Positions 17,043-25,887 are shown, counted from the stretch's first letter. The stretch: 64,000 nucleotides of DNA from an uncultured Thermoleophilia bacterium (GCA_903927755.1 CAIYOD010000013.1:1-64000), one strand, 5' to 3'. Notes: generated by a model not told the origin, from the sequence alone. Translations and numbers: made by a program.

Positions 17043-17555
17043 GTGCGAAAGGGGACACACGTAGCGATCGTCGTCGCCGTCCTCGTGGTGCTCGGCGGGG
17101 CGGTCGTCGCCCTCGCACAGGCCAACCGCTCGGACGCGACGGTCGTGGACGGGTCGGTCGCCATCACGCGCGGAGGCTCCACGCTCACGACCCTCGACAT
17201 GAAGCTGGTGCGGGCACTGCCGTCCGTGAGCGAGAAGAAGACCATCCAGTCGTCCGGCCATGCGGACGAGACGGCGGTGTTCACCGGCGTCCCGCTGCGC
17301 GTCCTCCTGGACGCCGTCGAGCCCGGCCTCCTGGACGGGGCGACCATGGTCGTGATTCGAGCCTCGGACGGGTACGTCTCGTCGCTCGCCGCCGAGGAGG
17401 CGACCGCCGACGGCGTCCTGCTCGTCTACGCCAAGGACGGCGAGAGCCTCGGCACCGCCGCGGACGGGGGCACCGGTCCGTTCCGCATCATCATTCTCAC
17501 AGACACGTACGGGAACCGCTGCACCAAGTGGGTCAACGAGATCGAGATCCGATGA
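17043..17555 (+). CDS. membrane-anchored sulfite-oxidase-fold protein
   Basis: A 170-residue protein with one N-terminal membrane segment (HVAIVVAVLVVLGGAVVALAQA) and an extracellular domain of about 140 residues. The domain repeats the Oxidored_molyb-like pattern of the two proteins across the promoter: FTGVPLRVLLDAVEPGLLDGATMVVIRASDGYVSSLAAEEA, then GPFRIIILTDTYGNRCTKWVNEIEIR. The single cysteine (NRCTKW) is close to the C-terminus. It opens the plus-strand operon; its stop overlaps the start of the first ECF ATPase (ATGA). The GTG start follows AAAGGACCGGG. It is likely a docking or binding protein for the transporter, by context only. Confidence 0.75.
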   Translation: MRKGTHVAIVVAVLVVLGGAVVALAQANRSDATVVDGSVAITRGGSTLTTLDMKLVRALPSVSEKKTIQSSGHADETAVFTGVPLRVLLDAVEPGLLDGATMVVIRASDGYVSSLAAEEATADGVLLVYAKDGESLGTAADGGTGPFRIIILTDTYGNRCTKWVNEIEIR

Positions 17556-18307
17556 GCGCGGCCGGCGGAGGCTCCGCCGCGCCGGCCGTACGCGTGAACG
17601 GACTCTCGTATGCGTACGGCGTTGCCGGGTACGTGCTGCACGACGTGAGCTTCAGCGTCCCGGCCGGCGAGACGGTGGTCGTCACCGGCTCCTCCGGGTG
17701 CGGCAAGACCACCCTGTGCCACTGCCTCACCGGCCTGGCTCCCAAGGCGCTCGGGGGCGCGATGACCGGCACCGTGAGCATCCTTGGGGACGACATCGAG
17801 CCTCTCGCCGTGCCGGCCGTCTCGAAGCGGATCGGCATGGTGTTCCAGGACCCGGACAACCAGCTCGTCATGACCACGGTGGAGGACGAGCTGGCGTTCG
17901 GGCCCGAGAACCTCGCGGTCGAGCCGGAAGAGATCCGTCGGCGGGTCGACCGCGAGCTGGGGCGGTTCGGCCTCGAGCGGTTCGCCCTCCGCTCTCCGGG
18001 AGAGCTGTCCGGCGGTGAGAAGCGCCTCGTGGCCCTCGCTGCCGTGCTCACGCTCGACCCGCCGGTGCTCATCCTCGACGAGCCGTTCGCGCACCTCGAC
18101 GAGCGCGGCCGCGACCGCGTCCGCGCGGCGGTCCTCGACCTGAGCGCGTCGGGCAGGACCCTTCTGATCGTGGAGCACGACCTGGCGCTCGTGGACTTCG
18201 CCGGCCGCTACCTGGTGCTCGAGCAGGGCCGGCTGGTCGCCGACACGGCGACCCCTCCGGCCCTCCCCGCATACGCGGCGCCACCCCGCCTCGAGGTCCC
18301 CGCTTGA
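17552..18307 (+). CDS. ecfA1: ECF transporter ATPase A1 (CbiO-like)
   Basis: A 251-residue energy-coupling-factor ATPase. Walker A is GSSGCGKTT, the Q-loop region is GMVFQDPDNQLVMTTVEDELAFGPEN (the ECF-specific FQxPDxQ-type motif), the signature is LSGGEKRLVALA and Walker B is PVLILDEPFAHLD. It would drive the S component encoded by the divergent operon together with the second ATPase and EcfT. The ORF track starts at 16892; the true start is the ATG at 17552, overlapping the stop of the preceding gene. Residues before the ABC core are few, as is normal. Confidence 0.93.
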   Translation: MSAAGGGSAAPAVRVNGLSYAYGVAGYVLHDVSFSVPAGETVVVTGSSGCGKTTLCHCLTGLAPKALGGAMTGTVSILGDDIEPLAVPAVSKRIGMVFQDPDNQLVMTTVEDELAFGPENLAVEPEEIRRRVDRELGRFGLERFALRSPGELSGGEKRLVALAAVLTLDPPVLILDEPFAHLDERGRDRVRAAVLDLSASGRTLLIVEHDLALVDFAGRYLVLEQGRLVADTATPPALPAYAAPPRLEVPA

Positions 18308-18948
18308 TCGCCGTCGAGGACGTCGGTTTCCGCTACCGCAAGGCGAGCCGGCCGGTCGTCGACGGCTTCTCGGCGGTCTTCCCCTCCGGCGCGGTGACCG
18401 CCGTCACGGGGTCCAACGGGTGCGGCAAGACGACGCTGGTCAAGCTGCTCACAGGCATCGAGCGCCCCGGCTCCGGCCGGGTTCTCGTGGACGGCGCGGA
18501 CCTGCGGCCGCTCTCGCTCGCTGAGATCGGCCGCAAGGTCGGCTGCGTCTTCCAGAACCCGGCGCGTCAGCTCTTCTGCACCTCCGTCCGTGAGGAGATG
18601 GCCTACGGCCTCCGCGCCCAAGGTCTCGACGACGCCGAGATTGCCCGACGCACCGAGCAGCAGCTCGATTTCTTCGGCCTGCTCGGTCACCTGGACGACT
18701 TCCCCCTGCACCTGAGCCACGGCGAGAAGCAGCGGCTCATGCTGGCCGTGGTGCTCGCCATGGACCCGGAGTATCTCCTGCTGGACGAGCCGACGACGGG
18801 ACTGGACCTCCCGCGACGCCGGGCGCTCGGCGAGGAACTCCGCGCACTCGCCGGCGCCGGCCGCGGCGTCGTGGTCGTCAGCCACGAGCGCGCGTTCGTC
18901 ACCGCCTACGCCGACACGGAGGTGCGCATGGGCGAGGCCTCAGTCTGA
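18304..18948 (+). CDS. ecfA2: ECF transporter ATPase A2 (CbiO-like)
   Basis: A 214-residue second ATPase of the ECF module, short for the family (usually 230-280). It has Walker A GSNGCGKTT, the ECF Q-loop pattern GCVFQNPARQLFCTSVREEMAYGL, signature LSHGEKQRLMLAVVLA (His for the usual Gly) and Walker B YLLLDEPTTGLD. The TTG start overlaps the stop of the first ATPase (TTGA). It probably pairs as a heterodimer with the preceding gene product beneath EcfT. Confidence 0.92.
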   Translation: MIAVEDVGFRYRKASRPVVDGFSAVFPSGAVTAVTGSNGCGKTTLVKLLTGIERPGSGRVLVDGADLRPLSLAEIGRKVGCVFQNPARQLFCTSVREEMAYGLRAQGLDDAEIARRTEQQLDFFGLLGHLDDFPLHLSHGEKQRLMLAVVLAMDPEYLLLDEPTTGLDLPRRRALGEELRALAGAGRGVVVVSHERAFVTAYADTEVRMGEASV

Positions 18949-19685
18949 TGAGCCTCGCCCGCCTGGACCCGCGGCCTAAGCTGCTGTTCGTGCTCTGCGT
19001 CTCCACGCTCGCCGTGCTGTGGCGCGACCCCGCGTGGCTGGCCGCGCTCCTGGGGCTCACGATCGTCGTGCTGCTCGCCGGTGGAGTAGACCCGCGCAGC
19101 ACGTGGAGCCAGGTACGCGGCGTGCTCCAGGTGGTGGCCATCCTCTTCGTGGTGCAGTGTGTCTTCGTCCGCTCCGGAGAGCCGGTCGTCTCCGTGGCCG
19201 GCTTCACCCTGGTCACCACAGGCGGCCTCACCATGGCGCTTGGCGTGACCCTGCGGCTGCTGATCGTCGTCTGCTCGGCGCTGGTGCTCCTCACCGGTCA
19301 CGCGCGCGACTATTTGCTGGCGCTCGTCCAGTGCCGCGTGCCCTACGAGATCGCCTTCATGGTGATGACGGCGGTCCACTTCCTCCCGATCCTGCGCGAG
19401 GAGGCCCTGGACGTGTACCACGCCGTGCAGATGCGCGGCACGGAGGTCGCCAAGGCCGGCGTGCGCGAGAGAGTCGCTGTATATGCACACATCGCGCTGC
19501 CGGTGGTGGCCGGGGCGCTCAGGCGCGCCGAGCAGGTCTCTCTGGCGATGGAGGCGCGCGCCTTCCGCGCGCTGCCCCGGCGCACCTCGATGCGGCGGTT
19601 GACGCTGAGGGCCCGTGACGCGGCGAGTCTGGCCGCCGTCGCCGTGGCGACGGCGGCGGCGCTCGCCGCGCCGCACGTTCTTTGA
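18948..19685 (+). CDS. ecfT: ECF transporter transmembrane protein EcfT (CbiQ-like)
   Basis: A 245-residue coupling subunit with about five membrane segments. The two cytoplasmic arginine motifs that couple EcfT to the ATPases are visible: QMRGTEVAKAG and EARAFRALPRR. Its ATG overlaps the stop of ecfA2 (TGATG), completing the module EcfA1-EcfA2-EcfT. No S component is present in this operon; the only candidate nearby is the fusion encoded divergently at 13140-14858. A strong terminator follows at 19744. Confidence 0.92.
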   Translation: MSLARLDPRPKLLFVLCVSTLAVLWRDPAWLAALLGLTIVVLLAGGVDPRSTWSQVRGVLQVVAILFVVQCVFVRSGEPVVSVAGFTLVTTGGLTMALGVTLRLLIVVCSALVLLTGHARDYLLALVQCRVPYEIAFMVMTAVHFLPILREEALDVYHAVQMRGTEVAKAGVRERVAVYAHIALPVVAGALRRAEQVSLAMEARAFRALPRRTSMRRLTLRARDAASLAAVAVATAAALAAPHVL

Positions 19686-19743
19686 CGGCCGCACCGTGAG
19701 CACGCCCGCCGCCGTGCGGTTCTCCGATCAGCGCGAAGAAGAC

Positions 19744-19779
19744 GACGGGCGGCGAGGCTCTCCGGCCTCGCCGCCCGTC
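19744..19779. terminator. stem-loop between ecfT and fdhA
   Basis: GACGGGCGGCGAGGC pairs perfectly with GCCTCGCCGCCCGTC across a 6-nt loop. It lies between two convergent operons and may terminate both. Confidence 0.85.
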
Positions 19780-19820
19780 GGGTCCGTGCGTCATCTGGCA
19801 CCGCCTCGCGGTGCGCGTTT

Positions 19821-22553
19821 CTACTTCGCGGCGGCTCCGTGCGACTCCGCCGCCGGTTCCTTCTCCATGCGGACGGCGCAGACCTTGAACTCCGCCGTCA
19901 TCGTCACGGGATCGCCCTCGGCGTTGGTCAGCTCGTTGACCGGGGACTCCTTGAAGTGGAACGTCATGAACATCGTCCCCGGGGGCACCTTCTCCGTGAG
20001 GGTGATCCGGGTCGTGATGGAGCCGCGCCGTGAGCTCACGCGGATCAGCTCGTCCTCGACGACGCCGAGCCGCTCGGCGTCCGCCGGGTTGACCTCGGCC
20101 AGTTCGTAGGGCCGCAGCCACTCCAGGTTCTGCGAGAGCCGGGTCATGATGTTGTAGTGGTACAGCATGCGCCCGGTGGTGAGCAGCATCGGGTACTCGT
20201 CGTCGACGAGCTCCGCGGGCTCTTGGAACGGGATGCCCTGCAGCAGGCCTTTGCCGCGCGTGAACCGGCCCTCGTGCAGGAACGGTGTGCCGGGATGGTC
20301 CTCGGTCGGGACCGGCCACTGCAGGCCGACGGTCCCGAGCCGCTCGTAGGTCATGCCCGCGTACTGCGGCACCGCCGTGCGGATCTCCTCGAAGATCGCC
20401 TCCGGCGAGTCGTAGTCCCAGTCCATGCCCATGCGCTTGCCGAGCTCCAGGATGATCTCCCAGTCCGGCTTCGTGTCGCCCGGGGGCTCGACGGCCTTGC
20501 GCACGCGCTGGACGCGGCGCTCGGTGTTGGTGAACGTGCCGTCCTTCTCCGCGTACAGCGCCGCCGGCAGGAACACGTCGGCGTACTTGGCCGTCTCGGT
20601 CATGAAGATGTTCTGCACCACGAGGAAGTCGAGGTTCTCGAGCGCCTTGCGCACGTGGTTGGCGTCGGCGTCGGTGAGCGCCGGATCCTCGCCCATGATG
20701 AACATCGCCTTGAGCGTGCCGTGCACGGCGAGCTCGAACATCTCGGGGATGCGCAGGCCCATGTCCTGCGGCATCTGCACGCCGTAGGCCTCGCTGAACT
20801 TCTTCTGCGCCTCGAAGTCGAGCACGCTCGGGTAGCCCGGGAAGGAGTTGGGCAGCGCGCCCATGTCGCACGAGCCCTGCACGTTGTTCTGGCCGCGCAT
20901 GGGGTTCACGCCCGCGTTCGGGAAGCCGATGTGGCCGGTGACCATGCCGAGGTTGGCGAGGTTCATCACGTTGGCCGTGCCGACGGTGTGCTCGGTGATG
21001 CCGAGTGTGTAGAAGATGCCGGCCTTGCGCGTCGTCGCGTAGAGCTCCGCCGCCGCGACGATCGTCTCCACCGGCACCCCGGTGATCTCCGCGGCGCGCT
21101 CCGCCGGGTAGTCCTTGACGGTCGCCCAGAGATCGTCGAAGCCCTCGGTGCGCTCGTCGATGTATTCCTTGGCGTGCCAGCCGTTGCTGATGATGGTGTG
21201 CAGCATGCCGTTGACAAGCGCGTTGTCCGTGCCGGGCTTGAGCCGCAGCCAGAGGTGCGCGTGCTCGGCGAGCTCGGTGCGTCGCGGGTCGACGACGATG
21301 AGCTTGGCGCCGCGCAGATGTGCCTGCTTCATCTTGTTGCCGATGATCGGGTGCGCCTCGGTGGCGTTGGACCCGATGATGAACAGCACGTCGTTGCCGA
21401 CGATGTCGGCGATCGAGTTGGTCATAGCACCTGAACCCAGCGTGGTCGCCAGACCGGCGACCGTTGGAGCGTGTCAGGTACGGGCGCAGTGATCTATGGA
21501 GTTCGTATTGAGGCCCGCCCGCGTGAGGCGCTGCAGCAGGTAGTTCTCCTCGTTGGTGCAGCGCGCCGAGCTGAGCACGCCCACGGAGAGGTTGCCGTGC
21601 TCGCCGCGGATCTCGAGGAGCCGCCCGGCGACCAGCTCGAGGGCCTCGTCCCAGGTCGCCTTCTCCCAGACGCCGTCCTTCTTGATCAGCGGCGTGGTGA
21701 TGCGGTCCGGGCTGTAGATGAGGTCGGTGTGGAAGCGGCCCTTGACGCAGAGCGAGCCCTGGTTGGCCGGCGCGTCGTAGGCGGCGGTGACGCCGACGAT
21801 CTTGTCGCCGGCGACGTTGAGGTCGAAGTTGCAGCCGACGCCGCAGAACGGGCACGTGGTGCGGACCTTCTTGCGGTCCCACGTGCGCACGCCCTTGATC
21901 TGCTTGTTGGCGATCGCGCCAGTTGGGCAGATGTCGGCACACTGGCCGCAGAAGCGGCAGAAGTCCGACGCGAGCGGATTGTCGAACGAGGCGGCGATCT
22001 GCGACTCGAAGCCGCGCTCGGTGAAGTCGATGGCGTTGGTGACCTGTACCTCCGCGCAGACGCGCACGCACTTGCCGCAGAGGATGCACTTGTTCATGTC
22101 CCGCTCGATCATCGGGTTGTCGCTCTCGATCGGCAGCTGACGCTTGTCGCCCTCGAACGTGCTCGCCTCGACGCCGTAGCGGTAGCAGTAGTCCTGGAGG
22201 GTGCAGCCGCCCGACTGCTCGCAGGTGATGCAGCCCTGCGGGTGGTCGGAGAGGAGCAGGTCGAGGATGAGCGTGCGCGCCTCGATGACCGCCTGCGACT
22301 CGGTCTGGAGGACCATGCCGTCGAGCAGTTCCGTGGCGCACGCCGGCATGAGGTTGGGCCGGCCCTCCACCTCGACCACGCACAGCCGGCAGGACGCGGC
22401 CGGGCTGAGCGTCTCGTGGTGACACAGGGTCGGGATGTCGATGCCGAGGTCGCGTGCGGCGTCGAGGATGGTCGTGCCGGCAGGCACCGTCACCTCGCGG
22501 CCGTCGATGGTCGCCTGGATGGTCGCCGTCTCTGCGCCTGCAGGTCCGGTCAT
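19821..22553 (-). CDS. fdhA: selenocysteine-containing formate dehydrogenase, catalytic subunit
   Basis: One 910-residue protein that the ORF track splits at an in-frame UGA (21474-21476). Order: [2Fe-2S] ferredoxin domain (TLCHHETLSPAASCRLCVVEVEG), NuoG-type His-Cys3 cluster (DHPQGCITCEQSGGCTLQDYC), two [4Fe-4S] sites (NKCILCGKCVRVC, DFCRFCGQCADICPTG), the molybdopterin-domain cluster (TCPFCGVGCNFDL), then DHCART-U-HAPTVAGL with selenocysteine at the position known to ligate Mo or W in formate dehydrogenases. The C-terminal dinucleotide-binding domain is complete. A SECIS hairpin follows the UGA. It oxidises formate or reduces CO2 with bis-MGD cofactor. No electron-transfer subunit gene is adjacent. 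The start at ATG 22553 has GGAGG; a GTG at 22619 is possible. Confidence 0.93.
21444..21476 (-). promoter_or_regulatory. selenocysteine UGA codon and SECIS hairpin
   Basis: On the minus strand the UGA is followed after 11 nt by GGTCGCC-GGTCT-GGCGACC, a perfect 7-bp stem with a GGUCU loop. The E. coli fdhF SECIS has the same distance from UGA and the same GGUCU apical loop, whose G and U are read by SelB. Even the nucleotides after UGA (CACG..CC) are similar. Confidence 0.88.
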
Positions 22554-22765
22554 GCCGCCTCCGTTCGCTTGCTCCACTGCTGCGTGATGGGCCGCACCCT
22601 GCGCGGCCCGAGCCTCCACTGCGGCGTCGCGCGGTCAGGAGTGCGCGCCGCCGCCTCTACGGACGGTCCCCCCCGCGCGAACCGGGAGGGAGACCGAGTG
22701 TACAACGAGGCGGCGAGGCGGCGAAAGCCGGGCGCCTGCGTGCGGCAGCGCCCGTCCGCGCGACC

Positions 22766-23656
22766 TCAGATGGGCGCGAGGAAGCGCGCCGCCTCCCGGC
22801 GGAACCCGCGCCTGTCCGTCCACATGGCAGGGTGGCCGCCGCGGGCCGTCACCCACAGGCGGCAGTCCGCGATCTCCGTGGCCAGGTGCTGGTGCTGGCC
22901 GACGACGGACGGAAGCTCCTCGTCGCCGAGGCTCGAGGTCAGGAGCACCGGGCAGCGGATGTCGTCGAGGCGGCCGGCGAGCGGGTCCCAGCCGCCGCGG
23001 TCCGCCAGCTCGAGGTGCAGGGCGGCGTCGGCGGCGAGCACGTCGGGCCAGTCGTCGCCGTGAGCCTGCTTCCAGAAGGTGCGCTGAGACGGGCTGACGA
23101 GCTTGCGGAGCAGGCGAGGCCCCTCTCGCCACATGACCTCGACGATCGAGCCGGGGAACGGCTGCTCGGCGATGCCGGCGTCGCCGGCCGTCTGCGCGCC
23201 GCCGGCTTGCTCTCCGTCCGCGCCCGTCGCCGGACGGCCGATGCGACCGCCGACGATCCTGCGCAGGTCGGCGGGCTCGAGCTTCTCCGGGCAGCTGTCC
23301 GCGACGACGGCCGCGACCTCATCGGGGTGATCGGCGGCTGCCAGAAGGGCCGTCGTGCCGCCGCCGCTGCAGCCCATGAGGGCGTAGCGCCCGGCGCCGA
23401 GGTGGGCGGCAAGCGCCGCCGCCTGCTCGGCGCCGCTCTCCCACCAGTCGAGCGGCCAGGGCGCGATGCGATCGGAGCCACCCGTGCCGAGGAAGTCCAG
23501 GGCGGCCACGTGATGCGTGCGTGCGAAGTACTCGAGCTCTCTGCCGTGGCTCGCCGACGAGGCGGTGCTGCCGGGCAGGATGACGAGGAGAGGCGCACTC
23601 ACCTCGCCGCTCCGGCGGTAGTGCAGCCGGTGTCCCTGCCAGGTGAACGACGGCAT
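22766..23656 (-). CDS. alpha/beta hydrolase
   Basis: A 296-residue alpha/beta-hydrolase-fold protein. The nucleophile elbow is LMGCSGGGTTAL (GxSxG, Ser about 110), the oxyanion region is VILPGSTASSASHGRELEYFA, and the C-terminal His is in TARGGHPAMWTD. The substrate is not readable; relatives include haloperoxidase-like and lactone hydrolases. The start at 23656 (MPSFTWQGHRLHYRR) follows GGAGGGCCGCG; the 684-aa ORF in the track joins unrelated upstream frames. It is the last of three closely spaced minus-strand genes. Confidence 0.87.
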   Translation of the reverse strand: MPSFTWQGHRLHYRRSGEVSAPLLVILPGSTASSASHGRELEYFARTHHVAALDFLGTGGSDRIAPWPLDWWESGAEQAAALAAHLGAGRYALMGCSGGGTTALLAAADHPDEVAAVVADSCPEKLEPADLRRIVGGRIGRPATGADGEQAGGAQTAGDAGIAEQPFPGSIVEVMWREGPRLLRKLVSPSQRTFWKQAHGDDWPDVLAADAALHLELADRGGWDPLAGRLDDIRCPVLLTSSLGDEELPSVVGQHQHLATEIADCRLWVTARGGHPAMWTDRRGFRREAARFLAPI

Positions 23657-23670
23657 CGCGGCCCTCCGTC

Positions 23671-24351
23671 TCAGCCGCCGGTCGCGGCTCGTTCGGCCCG
23701 GTCGCGTATGCCGCGCAGCATGCCCTCTTCCATGATGAAGTGGGCCGGCTCGAGCCCGAACGCCTGGGCGAACGCCGCGGGGGCGGTGCGCCGCCAGCAG
23801 GCGCGGGAGCGGATGACGAGCCGGGTCTCCACGGGGCCGTCCGGCTCGAGGTAGAAGCCCCACGTCCACGCCATCTCCCCGCGGAACAGACTGCCGGCCT
23901 CCTGCGGCGGCTCTCCGGGGGCGCCGCTGCGGACGACGAACGCCCGCGGCGGCTCGATCACGGCCACCGCCATCTTCATGGTCTCGTCGGGGTCGAGCGT
24001 CAGGTAGTCCACGCCGGCGCGCAGGTCCTGCCACTCCGGATGCACGCGATCGGCGCTCTGGACGTTGAGCCCTGCGAGGTTCTCGAGCGCGTCGTAGGTG
24101 TAGAAGCCGCCACGGTTCTGGCCGATCTGCACCAGCCACGGCCAGACCGCTTCGGCGGACGCGCGCACCGTGATGGCGTGCGTCGTCGTGTACAGCGGGT
24201 CGGGGACGAGCTCGTCGCCGGGGAGCGGGCGCGACATCTCGTCGTCCGTCGCGCCCCAGCGCCGCAGGCGCGGCAGAAGCGCGAACCAGTAGGCCGCGCC
24301 CAGCGCTTCCAGCGCGACCGCCGCCAGGGCGACCTTGTGACGGCGCTTCAT
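23671..24351 (-). CDS. membrane-anchored SRPBCC-family protein
   Basis: A 226-residue protein with an N-terminal membrane segment ([28 protein letters not shown]) and a START/SRPBCC-like domain: [40 protein letters not shown] is a frequent opening of this group in actinobacteria. It probably binds a hydrophobic ligand; no enzymatic role is established. Its ATG at 24351 overlaps the stop of the SGNH hydrolase gene (ATGA), so the two are coupled. The 339-aa ORF version begins in a wrong frame. Confidence 0.8.
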   Translation of the reverse strand: MKRRHKVALAAVALEALGAAYWFALLPRLRRWGATDDEMSRPLPGDELVPDPLYTTTHAITVRASAEAVWPWLVQIGQNRGGFYTYDALENLAGLNVQSADRVHPEWQDLRAGVDYLTLDPDETMKMAVAVIEPPRAFVVRSGAPGEPPQEAGSLFRGEMAWTWGFYLEPDGPVETRLVIRSRACWRRTAPAAFAQAFGLEPAHFIMEEGMLRGIRDRAERAATGG

Positions 24352-24935
24352 TCGGCCTCGAGCTCCGCGATGACCGCGGCGAAGGCGCCGGCCACCACCT
24401 CGGCGCCGGCGTCGGTGAAGTGGACGCCGTCGGTGGTGAACGGGCCGTCTCCTTCCTCGGCCGCTGCGGCGAACGCCGGCTGCAGGTCGAGCACGCGGCA
24501 GGAGCTGCGCCCGGCCGCGATCCGTGCGATCGCCTCCGCCACCTCCGTCGCCCGTTCCTCCCAGACGGAGCCCTCGGACTCGAGGACGAGCGGGCGCACC
24601 ACGACGATCCGCGGCGTCCGCGCCTCGGTCCACTCGAGGAGTTCCTCGTAGTCGCCGGCCAGGCGCATGAGCCGCTCCGGCCACGTCCATCCGCTACCGG
24701 CCTCGGACGCGTCCCAGGCGCCCATGACGGCGTCGTTGGCTCCGACCCAGATGAAGGCGCAGTCGACCGGCTCGAGCCCCTGGTAGCGCATCCGAGAGAG
24801 GAGGTCCGCCACGGTGTCACCGGCCCGGCCCCGGTTGAGCAGCCCGTGCTGCGACAGCCGTCGGTCGAGCAGCGGGAAGTAGGCGGCGCCGGGCCACCCC
24901 TCGGTCAGACTGTCTCCCAGGAAGACGATCAGCAT
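24348..24935 (-). CDS. SGNH/GDSL hydrolase
   Basis: A 195-residue SGNH-family esterase. Block I is FLGDSLTEGWPG with the catalytic Ser, block III is WVGANDAVMG (GxND) and block V is TDGVHFTDAGAEVV with the catalytic Asp and His. Relatives are acyl-CoA thioesterases, lysophospholipases and carbohydrate esterases. There is no signal peptide, so it is probably cytosolic. It heads the three-gene unit with the SRPBCC protein and the alpha/beta hydrolase, which may together act on a lipid or ester; that is inference. Confidence 0.88.
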   Translation of the reverse strand: MLIVFLGDSLTEGWPGAAYFPLLDRRLSQHGLLNRGRAGDTVADLLSRMRYQGLEPVDCAFIWVGANDAVMGAWDASEAGSGWTWPERLMRLAGDYEELLEWTEARTPRIVVVRPLVLESEGSVWEERATEVAEAIARIAAGRSSCRVLDLQPAFAAAAEEGDGPFTTDGVHFTDAGAEVVAGAFAAVIAELEAE

Positions 24936-25013
24936 GGACCAAGTCTATGCGGTCGCAGCCGCCCGCGATACGCTCGTCCAGAGAGGACGCGACGGTCCCG
25001 ACCGGGGGGAGCG

Positions 25014-25064
25014 ATGAAGCAGACGGTTCTGGGCGAGCAGGCGGCTGGGGCCGGTGCGCGATGA
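25014..25064 (+). CDS. possible 16-residue leader peptide before the methyltransferase
   Basis: ATG at 25014 has a strong GGGGGAGCG ribosome binding site and encodes MKQTVLGEQAAGAGAR. Its TGA overlaps the methyltransferase ATG (ATGA at 25061-25064). The methyltransferase itself has no clear ribosome binding site, so translation may enter through this short frame. It is too short for any family assignment. Confidence 0.35.
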   Translation: MKQTVLGEQAAGAGAR

Positions 25065-25666
25065 GCGCCGAGCACGACGGGCGGCCCGGCCCGCCGCCGG
25101 AGCCGGGCCGCGCCGAAGCGTTCGCGGCCCGGCTGTTCACCAACCTGCTTCTCAGCCCGCTCTATCGCCGCTACGTGGACGAGATGGATCTGCGCGGCGA
25201 CGAGCTCGTCCTCGACTACGGCTGCGGGAGCGGGGCGGCCGCCCGCCATCTGGCGAAGCGCCTTCGGCCTGGCGGCGGCCACCTGACGTGCATGGACGTC
25301 TCCGAGCGCTGGCAGCGCACCGCGAAGAAGGCGCTTCGCGCCTATCCGGACGTCGAGTTCCGGCGCGGCGATGTGCGCACGCTGGGTCTGCCGGCAGCGA
25401 GCTTCGACGTCGTGCTCGTCCATTGGATGCTGCACGACATCCATCCGCGGGACCGGCCTTCGGTCGTCGCGGAGCTCGCGCGACTGCTGCGCCCGGGAGG
25501 ACGCCTGTTCTCGCGCGAGCCGACGGCCGCCAAGCACGGTATGCCGGCGGCGCGGGCGCGCGAGGTGTACGCCGCTGCCGGCCTGTGCGAATCGCTCGCG
25601 AGCGAGGGCAGGCTGCCGATCATCGGCGAGTACTACCGCGCCGTCTGGACCAGGCCGGTGGGCTGA
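25061..25666 (+). CDS. class I SAM-dependent methyltransferase
   Basis: A 201-residue methyltransferase of the UbiE/Methyltransf_11 type. Motif I is LVLDYGCGSGAAARHLAKRL, an acidic residue follows in CMDVSERW, the post-I motif is FRRGDVRTLGLPAASFDVVLVHWMLHDI and the final strand has EYYRAVWTRPVG. The acceptor is unknown; small molecules such as quinones or arsenicals are typical for the family. The start is the ATG at 25061, as the residues before it in the longer frame are not protein-like. Confidence 0.87.
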   Translation: MSAEHDGRPGPPPEPGRAEAFAARLFTNLLLSPLYRRYVDEMDLRGDELVLDYGCGSGAAARHLAKRLRPGGGHLTCMDVSERWQRTAKKALRAYPDVEFRRGDVRTLGLPAASFDVVLVHWMLHDIHPRDRPSVVAELARLLRPGGRLFSREPTAAKHGMPAARAREVYAAAGLCESLASEGRLPIIGEYYRAVWTRPVG

Positions 25667-25887
25667 CTTCCAGCCTGCGTCGCCGGTCCGTCCGCCTGGC
25701 CGCGCCGGCCGGGGCCGTACGCGAGAAGGCCGGCGGCGCTTGCCGTCGGCCATCCCGACCTCCACCTCTCAGGGGCTCGCCAGAGACCCCCCTGACTCCG
25801 GATCAGGTATCTGCTTAACGAAGGAGAGGGGGTGAACCTTTCGCGGGGCCCGTCACGGCGACACCTGCACCGTCGGATCGCGCCTCT

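Noticed and set aside
13140-17261. 1373-residue open frame covering the S-component fusion and upstream genes
   Set aside because: Only the 14858-13140 part reads as protein; upstream the frame is an Arg/Gly-rich shadow of the two exported proteins, whose own frames carry signal peptides, ribosome binding sites and domain motifs.
19519-22425. 968-residue open frame crossing the fdhA UGA
   Set aside because: It is in another frame, Arg/His-rich, and lacks the cysteine motifs that the true fdhA frame has on both sides of the UGA.
22700-22725. CGTTGTACAC, a ModE-like half-site upstream of fdhA
   Set aside because: Only one half-site is present and no complementary arm follows at the expected spacing.
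22766-24820. 684-residue open frame joining the alpha/beta hydrolase to upstream sequence
   Set aside because: The hydrolase has its own start with GGAGGG at 23656; the upstream part is out of frame with the SRPBCC and SGNH genes.
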